DNA of 64,000 bases from Cypionkella sp. (GTDB lineage: Bacteria > Pseudomonadota > Alphaproteobacteria > Rhodobacterales > Rhodobacteraceae), in the NCBI RefSeq assembly GCF_028290025.1, contig NZ_JAQGKQ010000026.1, positions 29,848-93,847 of the forward strand, written 5' to 3'. This document shows positions 25,122 through 34,470 of this stretch, piece after piece (position 1 is the first letter of the stretch; every line of letters starts with the position of its first letter). The notes under the pieces were generated by a model, which worked only from the letters and a program-made list of their open reading frames with translations, had not been told where the DNA came from and made no database searches. A program made the position numbers and the translations under genes.

Positions 25122-27113
25122 TCAAACGACGAGCCAATTATTTTGCCCGGGGTCGCCGAGATCAATCTCAATCAAGCGGCCATCCGCCACGTGGCTTTGG
25201 CCGTAATCGGCCACATATAGATGCGTTTCGCCCGAGCCGTCGCTTGCTGGTGCAAACTCAATGTCTTTAACAGCGACACGATAGTCGTGATCCGGAGAAC
25301 GCAAGTCCACCAATGCCGTTATGGTGTCGATCACATTGCCATTGCGGTCGAGTTTCCAGATCAGGTCGCTAAACCCGCCGCCGACATAGAATACGTTGTT
25401 CGCGGAGTCGAAGGCCAGTGCCTCGGGGTCCACAATCATTGACGGCAAAACGAAGCTACTGATCTGCGCGATGCCTTTGTTGTCCACCTCTATAATCGCG
25501 CGGTCGATGCCGTTTACGATGAACAAGTTTCCGGTTTTCGTATCGACGGCAATGTCCTCGGGATCATAACCGCCGAGGTTTTTCGTGGTGAACGACCATT
25601 TAACCACGGTTGGACTGTCGGCGCTCACGACCGTCACCCGATATTTATCGTCATCAGTGATATAAAGGTTTCCTCTTGTCGCGTCATAAGCAAGTCCGGT
25701 CGCTTCGGCAGTGAAAGGCAAAGCGGTCTTTGAGATTGCGCTGCCGTCAAGGCCCACCGAATACAGATCTTCGGGCCGCGAAAACGGCGCCTCGTCTACT
25801 TCGGAGTCGGATAGGATCAACGAATTTGAAAACGGATTATAGGCGATCGCCGAGGGATCTATCATGCCCATGGCCACAAGGTTCTGGACCGCAACAACGT
25901 TGGGGCCTTCGTCGGTGATGCTGGCGTTCGCGATACCCGAGCCAACTGCTACGGGATTGCCACTTCCAGCAAAAACCGCTGAATTGACCACCAGTGAAAA
26001 GTTTTCGACGCTTTCCGCCGTGTTGTCGTTCAACATGGCCACCGGCACATAGGCCGTCGTTTGCCCAGCCTTTATCAAAACATTGAATGATGACAGAGCC
26101 GTGAAATCCTGCCCGCCGATCGCCGTCCCATCAACGGTGCTGCACGTTATCATGACGTCTTGGCTCTCGGCACGGGATAGCGCGAACTTGAAATAGACTG
26201 AGCCGTCGTCTTCGGCTCGCGGCGATGTCTCCGTCGTAGCAACAGCTAGCGACGCAGCAGACGGCGACTCGGGTGCGCCAAAAGCAATGATCTGATCTGC
26301 AGCAAGCGTTGTGCTCGTGGTGATCTGCGAGATCCTGACCGGCTTGATCTTATCAATCCCGTCGGCATCCCAAAACAATTCGGCCTTCACCGCATCAAAC
26401 ACGAACTGGCCATGCCCAACCACCGTCGCGGCACTGCCTGTTACGAAGTAGCTCGCATCCAGCACGCCGCCGTTCAGTCCCGCTCCTTCCGAGAGACCGA
26501 ATTCACTGGCCACGATGCCGAGTTTGTCCCCAACCGAATAATCGTAAATCTTATCGTAGATCCCCGACTCCGATTTCAAAACAAATGTGTCGGCGCCCAA
26601 GCCCCCGGTGTAATAGTCTCGGCCAGATCCACCTATCAGGACATCGTCGCCATCATAGCCATAGATCGTGTCCGCGCCTCCGTCGCCAAACAACACATTG
26701 TTGGCATCATTGCCTTTGATGTTATTGTCGAGCGCATTGCCTGCACCATCAGCTGCAGCGGAGCCCACAAGGACCAGTTTCTCAAGAAATGCACCAAGTG
26801 TGTAACTGATCGAGCTGTTCACCGTGTCGATGCCTCCGTCGTCCTGACCAGCTATGGTCATCTCGCTGACCAAGTCGCCTACATCATCAACTCGGTAAGT
26901 ATCGTCACCAGCTCCGCCGAACATCACGTCCCGACCGATACCGCCATCCAGCGTATCATTGCCAGTTCCGCCGTAAAGCGTGTCGTCCCCGGCCTTAGCG
27001 TATAGCCGATCATTGCCAGTCAGCCCCCAAATCAAATCTGATTTGACGGTCCCCACCAAATCCTCGTTCTGATTGGTTCCAATGATCTGTCTCGTCCATA
27101 TCTGCTTTCCCAC
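25122..27113 (-). CDS. RTX / Calx-beta / beta-propeller surface protein with inverted domain order
   Basis: The 663-residue protein starts at a GTG with a strong GGAGGAG site 8 nt upstream and has no signal peptide. RTX nonapeptides come first (about residues 30-180, e.g. GGTGNDTLDGGIGRDVMFGG). They are followed by a module like the serralysin or RTX C-terminus (about 170-275: GADTFVLKSESGIYDKIYDY, then AELFWDADGID). Usually this is the end of such proteins. Here a Calx-beta domain (about 285-405, with DGTAIGGQDFTALSSF) and a beta-propeller of NHL/SdiA-regulated type (about 412-660, with repeats like GLAYDATRGNLYITDDD and DIAVDTKTGNLFIVNG) follow. The propeller may have phytase- or esterase-like or only binding function. 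The extreme C-terminus, IEIDLGDPGQNNWLVV, could hold a secretion signal. Confidence 0.8.
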   Translation of the reverse strand: MGKQIWTRQIIGTNQNEDLVGTVKSDLIWGLTGNDRLYAKAGDDTLYGGTGNDTLDGGIGRDVMFGGAGDDTYRVDDVGDLVSEMTIAGQDDGGIDTVNSSISYTLGAFLEKLVLVGSAAADGAGNALDNNIKGNDANNVLFGDGGADTIYGYDGDDVLIGGSGRDYYTGGLGADTFVLKSESGIYDKIYDYSVGDKLGIVASEFGLSEGAGLNGGVLDASYFVTGSAATVVGHGQFVFDAVKAELFWDADGIDKIKPVRISQITTSTTLAADQIIAFGAPESPSAASLAVATTETSPRAEDDGSVYFKFALSRAESQDVMITCSTVDGTAIGGQDFTALSSFNVLIKAGQTTAYVPVAMLNDNTAESVENFSLVVNSAVFAGSGNPVAVGSGIANASITDEGPNVVAVQNLVAMGMIDPSAIAYNPFSNSLILSDSEVDEAPFSRPEDLYSVGLDGSAISKTALPFTAEATGLAYDATRGNLYITDDDKYRVTVVSADSPTVVKWSFTTKNLGGYDPEDIAVDTKTGNLFIVNGIDRAIIEVDNKGIAQISSFVLPSMIVDPEALAFDSANNVFYVGGGFSDLIWKLDRNGNVIDTITALVDLRSPDHDYRVAVKDIEFAPASDGSGETHLYVADYGQSHVADGRLIEIDLGDPGQNNWLVV

Positions 27114-27336
27114 CCGCGCATCTCCTCCGCGAAATTAGCTGCAAAAAAAGCGACCTGTCTAAAAGCTTAGCCGTGTTAGCTCTGACCCAAGTGTCACTGG
27201 TCTATTATAAGTTCTCCCCCGCTAAATTTTCTTGCAATTCGGAGTAGGAGGGTCAGCCTTCGGGGTGATAACGCTTCGCGCAATTATCGGTGCCACTGGC
27301 CTCGTGTCAGCCGACCACTGCGCGAGCTGGCACCCA

Positions 27337-29337
27337 TCAAGCAGGTACGGGCGACATAGCCACAGGTTCGCTGTAGCCGCCACGCCGATGAGCGCGCAGA
27401 TCGACTTGGTTGACCACCACGGCAATCGGAATGCCTTGCGCTGTCGCTGAAGACCGCAACTGTTGCACGGCGGCAAGGGCTGTTCCCGCCTCGGTCACGC
27501 CCCAACGCACCGTGAAGATAACGCAATCTACCATCATCGCCAGAAGGCGCGTTTCGGTGGCTCCGCCTACTGGCGCACTGTCGATCAAGATGCAGTCGTA
27601 GTTTTGCCGTTGCTGTTTGATCAGGCTTGGGAAATCGTCATTCAAAAGGACCGTTAGCGGGTCCACAGGTAAGCGCGGAATTGTTAAATAGTCGATGCCG
27701 TCTTTCTTTGCCGTCCGGATCAGCGCTTCCCACGGTAAGTCGTTCGTGTCGGTTTGCGCGCCGGGCGTGCTCTCTCGTTTGCCATCATCAATCAACCGCG
27801 AGATTTGAGGGTGACGCAGATCGAAATCTATCACCAACACCCTCTGACCGAGCCGCTCTGCAAAAGCGGCCAAGCTTCGCACAAGCGTAGATTTTCCGTC
27901 TCCCAAGGCACTGGAAGTCACCAAGATGCTGCGCGCGGAACCCCGAGTTGCTGCAACATAGACTGATCGTATAGCCTCGGTATAAGGTGCATAGGGTTCA
28001 TTGCGCAGCAGTTGCGCTATATTTGCGCGCATACCGCTTGGCACCGTTGGCACCATTCCGATGCAAGGAGCGTCGAGAGTCTCCTCAACATCACGTTCAC
28101 TGCGCAAGCGTTGGTCTAACCGCTCTAACAAAACCGCGAGAAAACCCCCAATAAGAAGCGAGGCAACCAGCGCCGGAGCCACGAAAAGCAGCGGATTCGG
28201 CGAGCTCGGAAGATCAGGCACGTCCGCCATGCTGACTATACGCACAGAGAGACGGCCATTGCCTTGGCCTCGTAGATCATTTTGCTGGCGTTGCAGGTTC
28301 TCATATGCCTCGCCTGCCGCATTCGCCTCGCGTTCCAGTTCGCGCAGACGTATCCACGCCGGTGTCGTTTTGGCGTTCGCCTCTTGCAGGGTCGCCAGTC
28401 GCTTCTCGATATCGCTCACGCGCGCTGCGACTGCATCGCGGCCAAGCATAACTTGTTTGATCTCATTCTGCTGATCTTCGCCTAACGGCTGGGTAGCATC
28501 ACTGCTCGCATGAACCGTCTGATCCTTGCCCACGACTTGCTCAATACCATTTTGACTCTCGGCATTGCCCTCCGAGATGCTACGCTGTTGCTCGCTCAGG
28601 GTCTGGAGCTTTGCGTTACGCGCGGCAAGATCGGACTGAGCGATGATAAGTTGTCGGGAAAATTCTCCGATCTGGCGGTCGTTTGGATCAAAGCCCGCAG
28701 CACCGGAATCAGCCAAGCCGAATTTGATTTTATGTTCGCGCAAAGCGCCTTCGGCCTGATCGATCCTCGCAAGCGCGTCAGGCATGCGCTCGGATACTGT
28801 GCGCAGCGCTTGCGCACGCGCCTCCCGCTGAAAATCAGACTCATGTTCAAGGTAGAGTTTGACTGCGCGATTTGCTACGAGTGCAGCCGTTTCAGGGTCA
28901 ATGCTGCGGAATGTAACTGCAACCAGCCGCGACTGGCGCTCTTTGTAAACGTTCAGACCCTGATCAAGCGTGTCGTAATCCAGCACTGGCGGTGATGATT
29001 TGGTGGTTTCGGTTTGGGCAAGCTCCGCCGGTGTGATCTCTGATGTATCGCTTGGGGAAGGCTCCAAACTTTTTGCCAAGCGGCGTAACTGGCCAGGCGA
29101 GTTCAGCATTTCGACCAGCGTGTCCACCGCAGAGTCTTCAGAGCGCTCGGTTGCGACCTGTGCGTCAGCCTGATAAAGCAGTTGCGCCTTCGCGGTGTAA
29201 TAAGGCGGAAGTGTTAGCCCTATTCCCGTCGCTGCGGCTCCACTCAAAAGTACAATCGAAGCGATGAAAACGCGGCGCCTTTTCAGCAGTAGCATGATCT
29301 GACTAAAGTGCAGATCGTTAGAACGGCGATGTATCAT
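27337..29337 (-). CDS. Polysaccharide co-polymerase with BY-kinase domain (Wzc/ExoP-like)
   Basis: This 666-residue inner-membrane protein combines a Wzz chain-length domain with a cytoplasmic bacterial tyrosine kinase. The first membrane helix is about residues 23-45 and the second about 365-390 after a periplasmic coiled-coil region (about 180-350). The kinase domain shows Walker A SSALGDGKST (about 455), Walker A' VLVIDFDLRHP (about 485) and Walker B CILIDSAPVGG (about 575). The C-terminus has only one tyrosine in RRGGYSEP, not the usual Tyr cluster, so autophosphorylation is probably limited or altered. It would set polymer length and drive export with the ExoF-like protein. An AAGG site precedes the ATG at 29337. 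A Wzb-type phosphatase gene is not in the window. Confidence 0.87.
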   Translation of the reverse strand: MIHRRSNDLHFSQIMLLLKRRRVFIASIVLLSGAAATGIGLTLPPYYTAKAQLLYQADAQVATERSEDSAVDTLVEMLNSPGQLRRLAKSLEPSPSDTSEITPAELAQTETTKSSPPVLDYDTLDQGLNVYKERQSRLVAVTFRSIDPETAALVANRAVKLYLEHESDFQREARAQALRTVSERMPDALARIDQAEGALREHKIKFGLADSGAAGFDPNDRQIGEFSRQLIIAQSDLAARNAKLQTLSEQQRSISEGNAESQNGIEQVVGKDQTVHASSDATQPLGEDQQNEIKQVMLGRDAVAARVSDIEKRLATLQEANAKTTPAWIRLRELEREANAAGEAYENLQRQQNDLRGQGNGRLSVRIVSMADVPDLPSSPNPLLFVAPALVASLLIGGFLAVLLERLDQRLRSERDVEETLDAPCIGMVPTVPSGMRANIAQLLRNEPYAPYTEAIRSVYVAATRGSARSILVTSSALGDGKSTLVRSLAAFAERLGQRVLVIDFDLRHPQISRLIDDGKRESTPGAQTDTNDLPWEALIRTAKKDGIDYLTIPRLPVDPLTVLLNDDFPSLIKQQRQNYDCILIDSAPVGGATETRLLAMMVDCVIFTVRWGVTEAGTALAAVQQLRSSATAQGIPIAVVVNQVDLRAHRRGGYSEPVAMSPVPA

Positions 29338-29627
29338 AGTGCAATACCTTCGAGAAAACAGCGGCTTGAGGGCAGCCGGTGCGAGCAGGAACCGACGTTT
29401 TGATTTTCATCATAAGCAACGTTTCAACGTTGGTTTTATCGTTTCGCAGCGCCTATGCTTTCGTCTGACTCTCGCCCACTTTCGACTTGTACGTCTCAAT
29501 GTAGCTTAGTTATCGCACAGGCTGAGTTATGCGCGAAGCACCATATGGAGTAAGCGCACTACCCCCAAAGAGGTGCTGATACATAAATTTCCACGATTTT
29601 TTTGCGCACAGCAGGTGGTTCGCTTTG
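29338..29627. other. Short intergenic region before the co-polymerase gene
   Basis: Leader of the ExoP-like gene, lying downstream of the polymerase-like gene at 29628. It is AT-richer than its surroundings. No gene or clear hairpin was found. Confidence 0.4.
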
Positions 29628-30902
29628 CTATGAATATGCGCGACCACCTCTGTCTTCTTGAACCGCGCGCCGCGGTGGCACGCGGGGCGATAGGCTTTTG
29701 ACCGTCCCCGTCATATCGAGCAAGCACAGCACGATACCAAACCAAAAAATCGGTTGCCGTAACGCGTAGTGAAACATGCTGAATACTAAAAGCCCGGCAA
29801 CGAGCCCCGCCAACGCCGGATGTCCCGCTCGCGCTGCAGCCAGCAAGGCCGTCACTGAAATCCAGACGAAAGCCACCATCGCCACGATGCCACCTTGAGT
29901 GAGAAGATCGAGAAGGGTGTTGTGAACTTCGAACTTGTCGGGCGGGGGGCGCTTGAATGACTTGCTGGTCAAATGCGGTCCCGGGCCGAAACCGGCAAGC
30001 TTAGATTGGATGCCTTTGTCTATCGCCTCGGCCCATAAATGCAGCCGAGTGTCGCCTTGATCATTGTCAGCGTAGACCTGATTTGAGACGTTCTCGATGC
30101 GGCTTAATGCTGCAGATGTGAAGGGCACCGAAATCAACAGGGCAAGTGGCAGCGTTAATATCGCGAGCACCACCGCCGCTCCGCGCATGGTAGGCGCCAT
30201 CTCAGTATCGCGCAGCCAGCTTACGGATTTCAAAGTGACAAATAACCCGCCCGACACGAAAATTCCGATCATGAAACTATCGCTGCGAGACATAACTCCA
30301 GCCACGATCGCCGGAGCGATGGCCGCTAAAGCCCGCAATGCCTCGATTTTAGTGGTGGCCTGATCCGCAAGATGTAGGCCCAGAAGTGCTATGAAAAGCG
30401 CGAAAAAACCAAGCTGATTAGGATTTTCCGCCCATCCTCTAAGGCGGTCCCAATACCAAGGATCAACACCCGGCATCGGTACTTTCCCCAAGCCGCTGCC
30501 AATCTGCAGAATCAGCGATATGCTACCGATCAGCACGATGCTCCAGCTAAGCTGTCGCCGGTCTGCAGCGTCTGACATAGTGACGGCCATCATCACGCTA
30601 AAGCTGAATACAAATGCGTAAGCGACAGTATCGCGGAGCATGCCGCCGTAATCTTGAAACGGTTCTACCAACAGACCGACGGTCATCCCCACGCACAAGC
30701 AGACAACCATGACAAACCAAAAAGACAAAACCCGCGCCAGCGCCGCGTTTAGGATCAGCGGACGCGACAAGAGTTGACGTAGACCAGCAAGACACAGCCA
30801 AACCAGCAACACGAGTTCTCCCGGGCCCAAGGGTAGCCCCCCGGCGCGCAATTGCGTCGCAGCCGTGATCACCAATCCAAGAGCAAGCACGATCTCGATC
30901 AT
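29628..30902 (-). CDS. Polysaccharide polymerase / O-antigen ligase-like membrane protein
   Basis: A 424-residue integral membrane protein with about ten to eleven hydrophobic helices and the Wzy_C/O-antigen ligase features: a large periplasmic loop containing SRIENVSNQVYADNDQGDTR, then AGFGPGPHLTSKSF and KFEVHNTLLDLLTQGGIVAM. The histidine in EVHNTLLD corresponds to the conserved catalytic-loop His of Wzy and WaaL. WAENPNQLGFF near residue 165 is also family-like. The ATG at 30902 is preferred because the extra upstream residues would overlap the glycosyltransferase gene and are hydrophilic. The role is polymerisation of lipid-linked repeat units at the outer face of the inner membrane. The start lies 7 nt after the glycosyltransferase stop. 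Confidence 0.85.
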   Translation of the reverse strand: MIEIVLALGLVITAATQLRAGGLPLGPGELVLLVWLCLAGLRQLLSRPLILNAALARVLSFWFVMVVCLCVGMTVGLLVEPFQDYGGMLRDTVAYAFVFSFSVMMAVTMSDAADRRQLSWSIVLIGSISLILQIGSGLGKVPMPGVDPWYWDRLRGWAENPNQLGFFALFIALLGLHLADQATTKIEALRALAAIAPAIVAGVMSRSDSFMIGIFVSGGLFVTLKSVSWLRDTEMAPTMRGAAVVLAILTLPLALLISVPFTSAALSRIENVSNQVYADNDQGDTRLHLWAEAIDKGIQSKLAGFGPGPHLTSKSFKRPPPDKFEVHNTLLDLLTQGGIVAMVAFVWISVTALLAAARAGHPALAGLVAGLLVFSMFHYALRQPIFWFGIVLCLLDMTGTVKSLSPRVPPRRAVQEDRGGRAYS

Positions 30903-30909
30903 AACCGGC

Positions 30910-32160
30910 TCATTCGTCCGGGTCGGACACAGATCGCGCAGACGATCCGAAAGACCGGGCAAGATCGGCCGATGCATCTAGTCCCGTCTTGGTTGCAGTT
31001 GCCGCGCGGGAATTTGACCTGTCGGCGAGCAATGCGCGATACAAGGCGGCATGGCGCTCGGCTCCGCCTGCGACCGAAAAATTTGTACGAACTCGTTCCG
31101 GCAGCCGTGCTGCCATCGCGGCGCTTTTGTCCCGGTGAACCAAAGCTGCGAGAATTTGCTCGGCAAGCTTTTCTGGCGAGCGAGGCGGCACCACCCTGCC
31201 AGTAATTCCGTCCTCAATCACTTCTAAACAGCCCGGCATGCTGGTCGTAATGATCGGCAGGCTGGCCAAAGCCGCCTCGAGTAAAACCCGAGGAACCCCT
31301 TCGGAATATTCCGTCGGAAAGGCAAACACATCCGCCATCCTCAGCAAAGCGGGCACATCCGTTCGGGGACCAATGGCGATCACGTAAGATTCATGCGCCG
31401 CAAGATCGGCCTCAGAAATCGCCAGCGGACCTTCGCTTTCGCGCGGACCTGCCAGCAGAAACCGCACTTTAGGGCGCTGCCGATGCACAAGCTCAGCGGC
31501 TCTCAAAAGTGCAGGTACTCCTTTCTGACGCGTGATCCTGGAGACGGTTATGACCACCTCAGCACTGCCCAGCCCAAGTTCGGCGCGCAGCGCCGCAGCA
31601 GTCGGCGCGCCTTGCAACGCCTGTTCAAAACTCTCGGGGTCAATGCCGCCGCCGCCCGCCGGGATTACCACTCCTTGCGCGCCTGCTATGCCATGTCCTT
31701 CGAAGAAGGCGCGGTCGCTCCGGTTTTGAAACACTGTGGCATTTGTGCGGCGCGCGGCAATCCCGTGCAATGCCCGATAGGCAAGCCTCGCGCACATTGC
31801 AGCAGGAGAACGCGACGAATAAACCCATCCCCGCCCGCAAATCGTGCGGATTACCAACAGATCAGGGTCGCGGGCGGCGAGAGGCAACATCAAGCACGGT
31901 TTGGTGTCAAAGCCTTGCGCAATATCGGGCCGAAGTTGGGAAAGGATATTGCGCAGACGGCGGATCGCGCGCCAGTCGCTAAGTGGCGAGATAAAGCGAT
32001 CAAAGGGAAATTGCACGAATTCGATCCCGGCACGATCGAAGGCCGCCCCACCGCCGCTGGCAGCCATACTGACCCGAAATCCGTGATCGCGCACCGCGCG
32101 GACGAACGGCAGGCGCAAGTCGGCATCGGCCCCCGCGATGAACAGGATATGAGCGGTCAT
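30910..32160 (-). CDS. Glycosyltransferase family 4
   Basis: The 416-residue enzyme has the GT-B fold of retaining GT4 transferases. The N-terminal domain includes HILFIAGADADLRLPFVRAV and QGFDTKPCLMLPLAA near residue 85. The C-terminal domain has ITVSRITRQKGVPALLRAAE near 210, which binds the sugar nucleotide phosphate, ADVFAFPTEYSEGVPRVLLE near 285 with the EX7E-type glutamates, and a TTSMPGCLEVIEDGITG stretch. The ATG at 32160 is chosen because GAGAGGAA lies 9 nt upstream; a TTG 21 nt earlier is less likely. Family relatives in similar loci add GalNAc or glucose to lipid-linked intermediates. The acceptor is unknown. The last 30 residues are low-complexity and Ser/Ala-rich. Confidence 0.87.
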   Translation of the reverse strand: MTAHILFIAGADADLRLPFVRAVRDHGFRVSMAASGGGAAFDRAGIEFVQFPFDRFISPLSDWRAIRRLRNILSQLRPDIAQGFDTKPCLMLPLAARDPDLLVIRTICGRGWVYSSRSPAAMCARLAYRALHGIAARRTNATVFQNRSDRAFFEGHGIAGAQGVVIPAGGGGIDPESFEQALQGAPTAAALRAELGLGSAEVVITVSRITRQKGVPALLRAAELVHRQRPKVRFLLAGPRESEGPLAISEADLAAHESYVIAIGPRTDVPALLRMADVFAFPTEYSEGVPRVLLEAALASLPIITTSMPGCLEVIEDGITGRVVPPRSPEKLAEQILAALVHRDKSAAMAARLPERVRTNFSVAGGAERHAALYRALLADRSNSRAATATKTGLDASADLARSFGSSARSVSDPDE

Positions 32161-32202
32161 GATCGCATTCCTCTCTGTCAAAACATCACAACATGCTCGC
32201 GA

Positions 32203-33129
32203 TCATCGCATTGACGCGAAATACCGCGTGTAAAGTGACTGCAGGTCCGGAAAGTCGCTGCCATCCGCGGTGGAGAGGCTGGGACAAGCGTGCTTTGTTT
32301 GCTCTCCCCATGAGTAAGTCATGTCGAAGGGGCGCGTCTCTGGGGGCAACAGTTCGTCCCAAATAGCCAAGATCTCGGTCATTTCTTCTTCGGTGGGAAG
32401 ACGATACCACTTCGTCTTGGCGTCAGAGCAGGATTGACCAAAGGCTTGGAAAACCGGCACCAGCCGCTCGATGGGGATTCCTGCGGAACGCGCGCGCCCA
32501 ACACGCTCCGCGATCTTGTCCATCTCGCAGCGGGCCTTTTTCGTGTTGCAAGGATAGACCACCACACCAATAAGATCGGCCGCATCGGCCAATTGCGCAA
32601 ACTCCTCCGGAAACTTGAAGCCACCGCTCACCGCGATAAAGCTGCGCCCGTCTGGATCGTATTGGTGGATCAATGCGGTGCGCTCGGCAATTTGCTGCGG
32701 GGCCGTCGGACATACCGACGGGTGCGGCGTGTCTGCAATGAAATAGATGCCACTGAACTTGGGATTGCGATGTGCCGCGCGGACAATGTCCGCCGTCTCC
32801 TCATCGCTGGTCTGCCATGAACATTTCGCATTATTATAGTTGCGCATCCATAAGATACCTTTTGTGCCTTCCGGAAGCGCATCGAGCGCTGCAACTGATG
32901 AGACATCGGCGAGGTTAAAGCCTATCGCCACGGCCTGCGAAAAATCTTTTCGGTGATTTACTGTGAAGTGCAGCGGCGCATCCTCGCCTATGGCGCGGCT
33001 CGCGGCTGCCTGCCAAAACCATCCCATCATACCGATGATAACGATCAACAGCAGCTTCCAAAGTGATCTTGATGTGCGTTGATCGTCAATTGAACGGCAT
33101 TCACTGGCCTTTGACGCAAAATAGCGCAT
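32203..33129 (-). CDS. Membrane-anchored putative TIM-barrel glycoside hydrolase-like protein
   Basis: I do not recognise a precise family. The 308-residue protein has a basic N-terminus, a single hydrophobic anchor (about residues 23-42, LWKLLLIVIIGMMGWFW), and a periplasmic domain whose strand-helix alternation (VAIGFNLADVSS, KGILWMRNYNN, FSGIYFIADTPH, SFIAVSGGF, LIGVVVYPCN, RLVPVFQAFGQ, PFDMTYSWGEQ) resembles a TIM barrel of glycoside hydrolases. Several cysteines suggest disulfides. Within the exopolysaccharide locus it could trim or degrade polymer. Acidic candidates such as Asp in YFIADTPH cannot be proven catalytic. AAGGGAG precedes the ATG at 33129, which faces the divergent kinase-flippase unit. 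Confidence 0.6.
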   Translation of the reverse strand: MRYFASKASECRSIDDQRTSRSLWKLLLIVIIGMMGWFWQAAASRAIGEDAPLHFTVNHRKDFSQAVAIGFNLADVSSVAALDALPEGTKGILWMRNYNNAKCSWQTSDEETADIVRAAHRNPKFSGIYFIADTPHPSVCPTAPQQIAERTALIHQYDPDGRSFIAVSGGFKFPEEFAQLADAADLIGVVVYPCNTKKARCEMDKIAERVGRARSAGIPIERLVPVFQAFGQSCSDAKTKWYRLPTEEEMTEILAIWDELLPPETRPFDMTYSWGEQTKHACPSLSTADGSDFPDLQSLYTRYFASMR

Positions 33130-33618
33130 CGCATTCTCCCTTTACAATTTCGGGACAATGCCGATGTCGGGCAGGGGGGAAATGGCGATCTCGCGTCACG
33201 TCCCGAGCCTATCCGACATTGGGCTTGTCCTCATGTTAATATTTGTCCTCATGTTAATATCGTCATGACAAGCCAAACACTTGGTTCCGCAAATTCTGAT
33301 TGGATATTCAGTATCCCGTGTCCCGCTTCGACTCGACAGTGTTCAAATGGGTGGGGCCTAACTCTTAATAGGTAAGCGTGCCCTGCCTGTAGGTAGGCGA
33401 CTGCGAAGGATGTACTCTTAAGAGTTCTTTCACCGCTAAGTTGCGGTGCGCTAGGGTGCGACGGTTAGACGAATATTTTGGAAAGGCTCAACGGATATGT
33501 GCCTATTTCGGCTTTGCCATTTGAACATGCGACAAATCAAGAGTGCGGGTCATGACAGGCTTATTGGCTGTTTATCCGATCGTGTAACCACGCAACCATC
33601 TAGGGTTTCGCTTTCGCG
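33130..33618. promoter_or_regulatory. Divergent promoter region of the exopolysaccharide locus
   Basis: About 490 bases separate the minus-strand glycosyltransferase unit from the plus-strand kinase-flippase unit, so promoters for both must lie here. It contains an exact 18-bp tandem duplication at 33225-33260, listed separately. No gene was identified. Confidence 0.5.
33225..33260. repeat. Perfect 18-bp tandem duplication
   Basis: TTGTCCTCATGTTAATAT occurs at 33225-33242 and is repeated without a gap or mismatch at 33243-33260. It lies about 100 nt before the start of the membrane-anchored protein gene and could duplicate a regulator site or alter promoter spacing. Confidence 0.9.
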
Positions 33619-33684
33619 GTGGTGGCGGTGACTCTCGGCGGCAGTCCTTCGGGTCACTTTCGAAGCGAAGCGACTCAAAACCGT

Positions 33685-34470
33685 ATGCCCTTTGCGAATG
33701 GGGTTAGCCCACATGGTCAGGATTTGGACGATGGCTTACGTGGACGGATTCACATTGAGATATTTGGGCCGCCCGGAGCAGGAAAGACTACGCTTGCGCG
33801 TGCGGCAGCGGCGGATTTGGCACGTCATGGTCTGGCTGTGCGGCTTGCGATCAGCGCGCGTCCAAGCGAATCCGTGGCAAGTCGCAGATTTGCCCTAACA
33901 TCAAGGCTTTCCAAGTTGGGAGGCGCGGTGTCGCAAATTCTTTCAAGCGATCCAGTGACCGAGCGTCTGCTGAAGTTGATGCCACTCCCTCGCTGGTCGG
34001 CTTCACTGCGACGACGGCGATATATCGCGGGCTTGGCTCGATTTGCGCGTGTGGATGGGGTATTAGTTCAGGATCAGGGTTATCTTTGCGCAATTGCAGG
34101 CTTGGCGCTCGATTCCAAGCGCACCGATGAAAGCATAATCGCGCAGGCGCTTGATGTCGTCCCTCTGCCGGATATTGCGGTAGGGTTGTGCGTTTCAAAC
34201 GAAGTCTCTGCCAAAAGGCTTAACCAACGACATGCAAATCAAGGGATTGCAGCACGCGTGCTAGAGCGTCCGCCAGCGGACAACGAATGTCTCGAGCAGA
34301 TTTTTGCTGTGATTGATGCAAAGCTACAAATGCGCAGCCTTTCCGTCCTTCGGGTCTTTGGCCGCGATCAATCTGACCTAAAGGCCGCGGTGAGCCTGAT
34401 CACTAAAGGCGCCTTGGCGATTGACCATGCGCGCGCGCTCGGTCGTTTGCATGGAGCAGCCGTTCCATGA
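33685..34470 (+). CDS. P-loop kinase of thymidylate-kinase type in polysaccharide locus
   Basis: This is a P-loop NTPase of about 261 residues with Walker A IFGPPGAGKTT near residue 27 and DGVLVQDQGYLCAIAGLAL near 130, where nucleotide kinases carry a D-x-R/Q loop. PDIAVGLCVSNEVSAKRLNQ near 175 matches the pattern of thymidylate or small-molecule kinases (strand, then lid Arg). The substrate is unlikely to be dTMP, as this context repeats with a second kinase-like gene two genes downstream. A longer GTG start at 33619 is possible; neither start has a clear ribosome site, so the N-terminus is uncertain. It overlaps the flippase gene by 4 nt. Confidence 0.65.
   Translation: MPFANGVSPHGQDLDDGLRGRIHIEIFGPPGAGKTTLARAAAADLARHGLAVRLAISARPSESVASRRFALTSRLSKLGGAVSQILSSDPVTERLLKLMPLPRWSASLRRRRYIAGLARFARVDGVLVQDQGYLCAIAGLALDSKRTDESIIAQALDVVPLPDIAVGLCVSNEVSAKRLNQRHANQGIAARVLERPPADNECLEQIFAVIDAKLQMRSLSVLRVFGRDQSDLKAAVSLITKGALAIDHARALGRLHGAAVP

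Noticed and set aside
26412..27005. Plus-strand frame of 197 codons opposite the RTX/propeller gene
   Set aside because: Periodic RTX codons on the minus strand explain the open frame; no independent domain.
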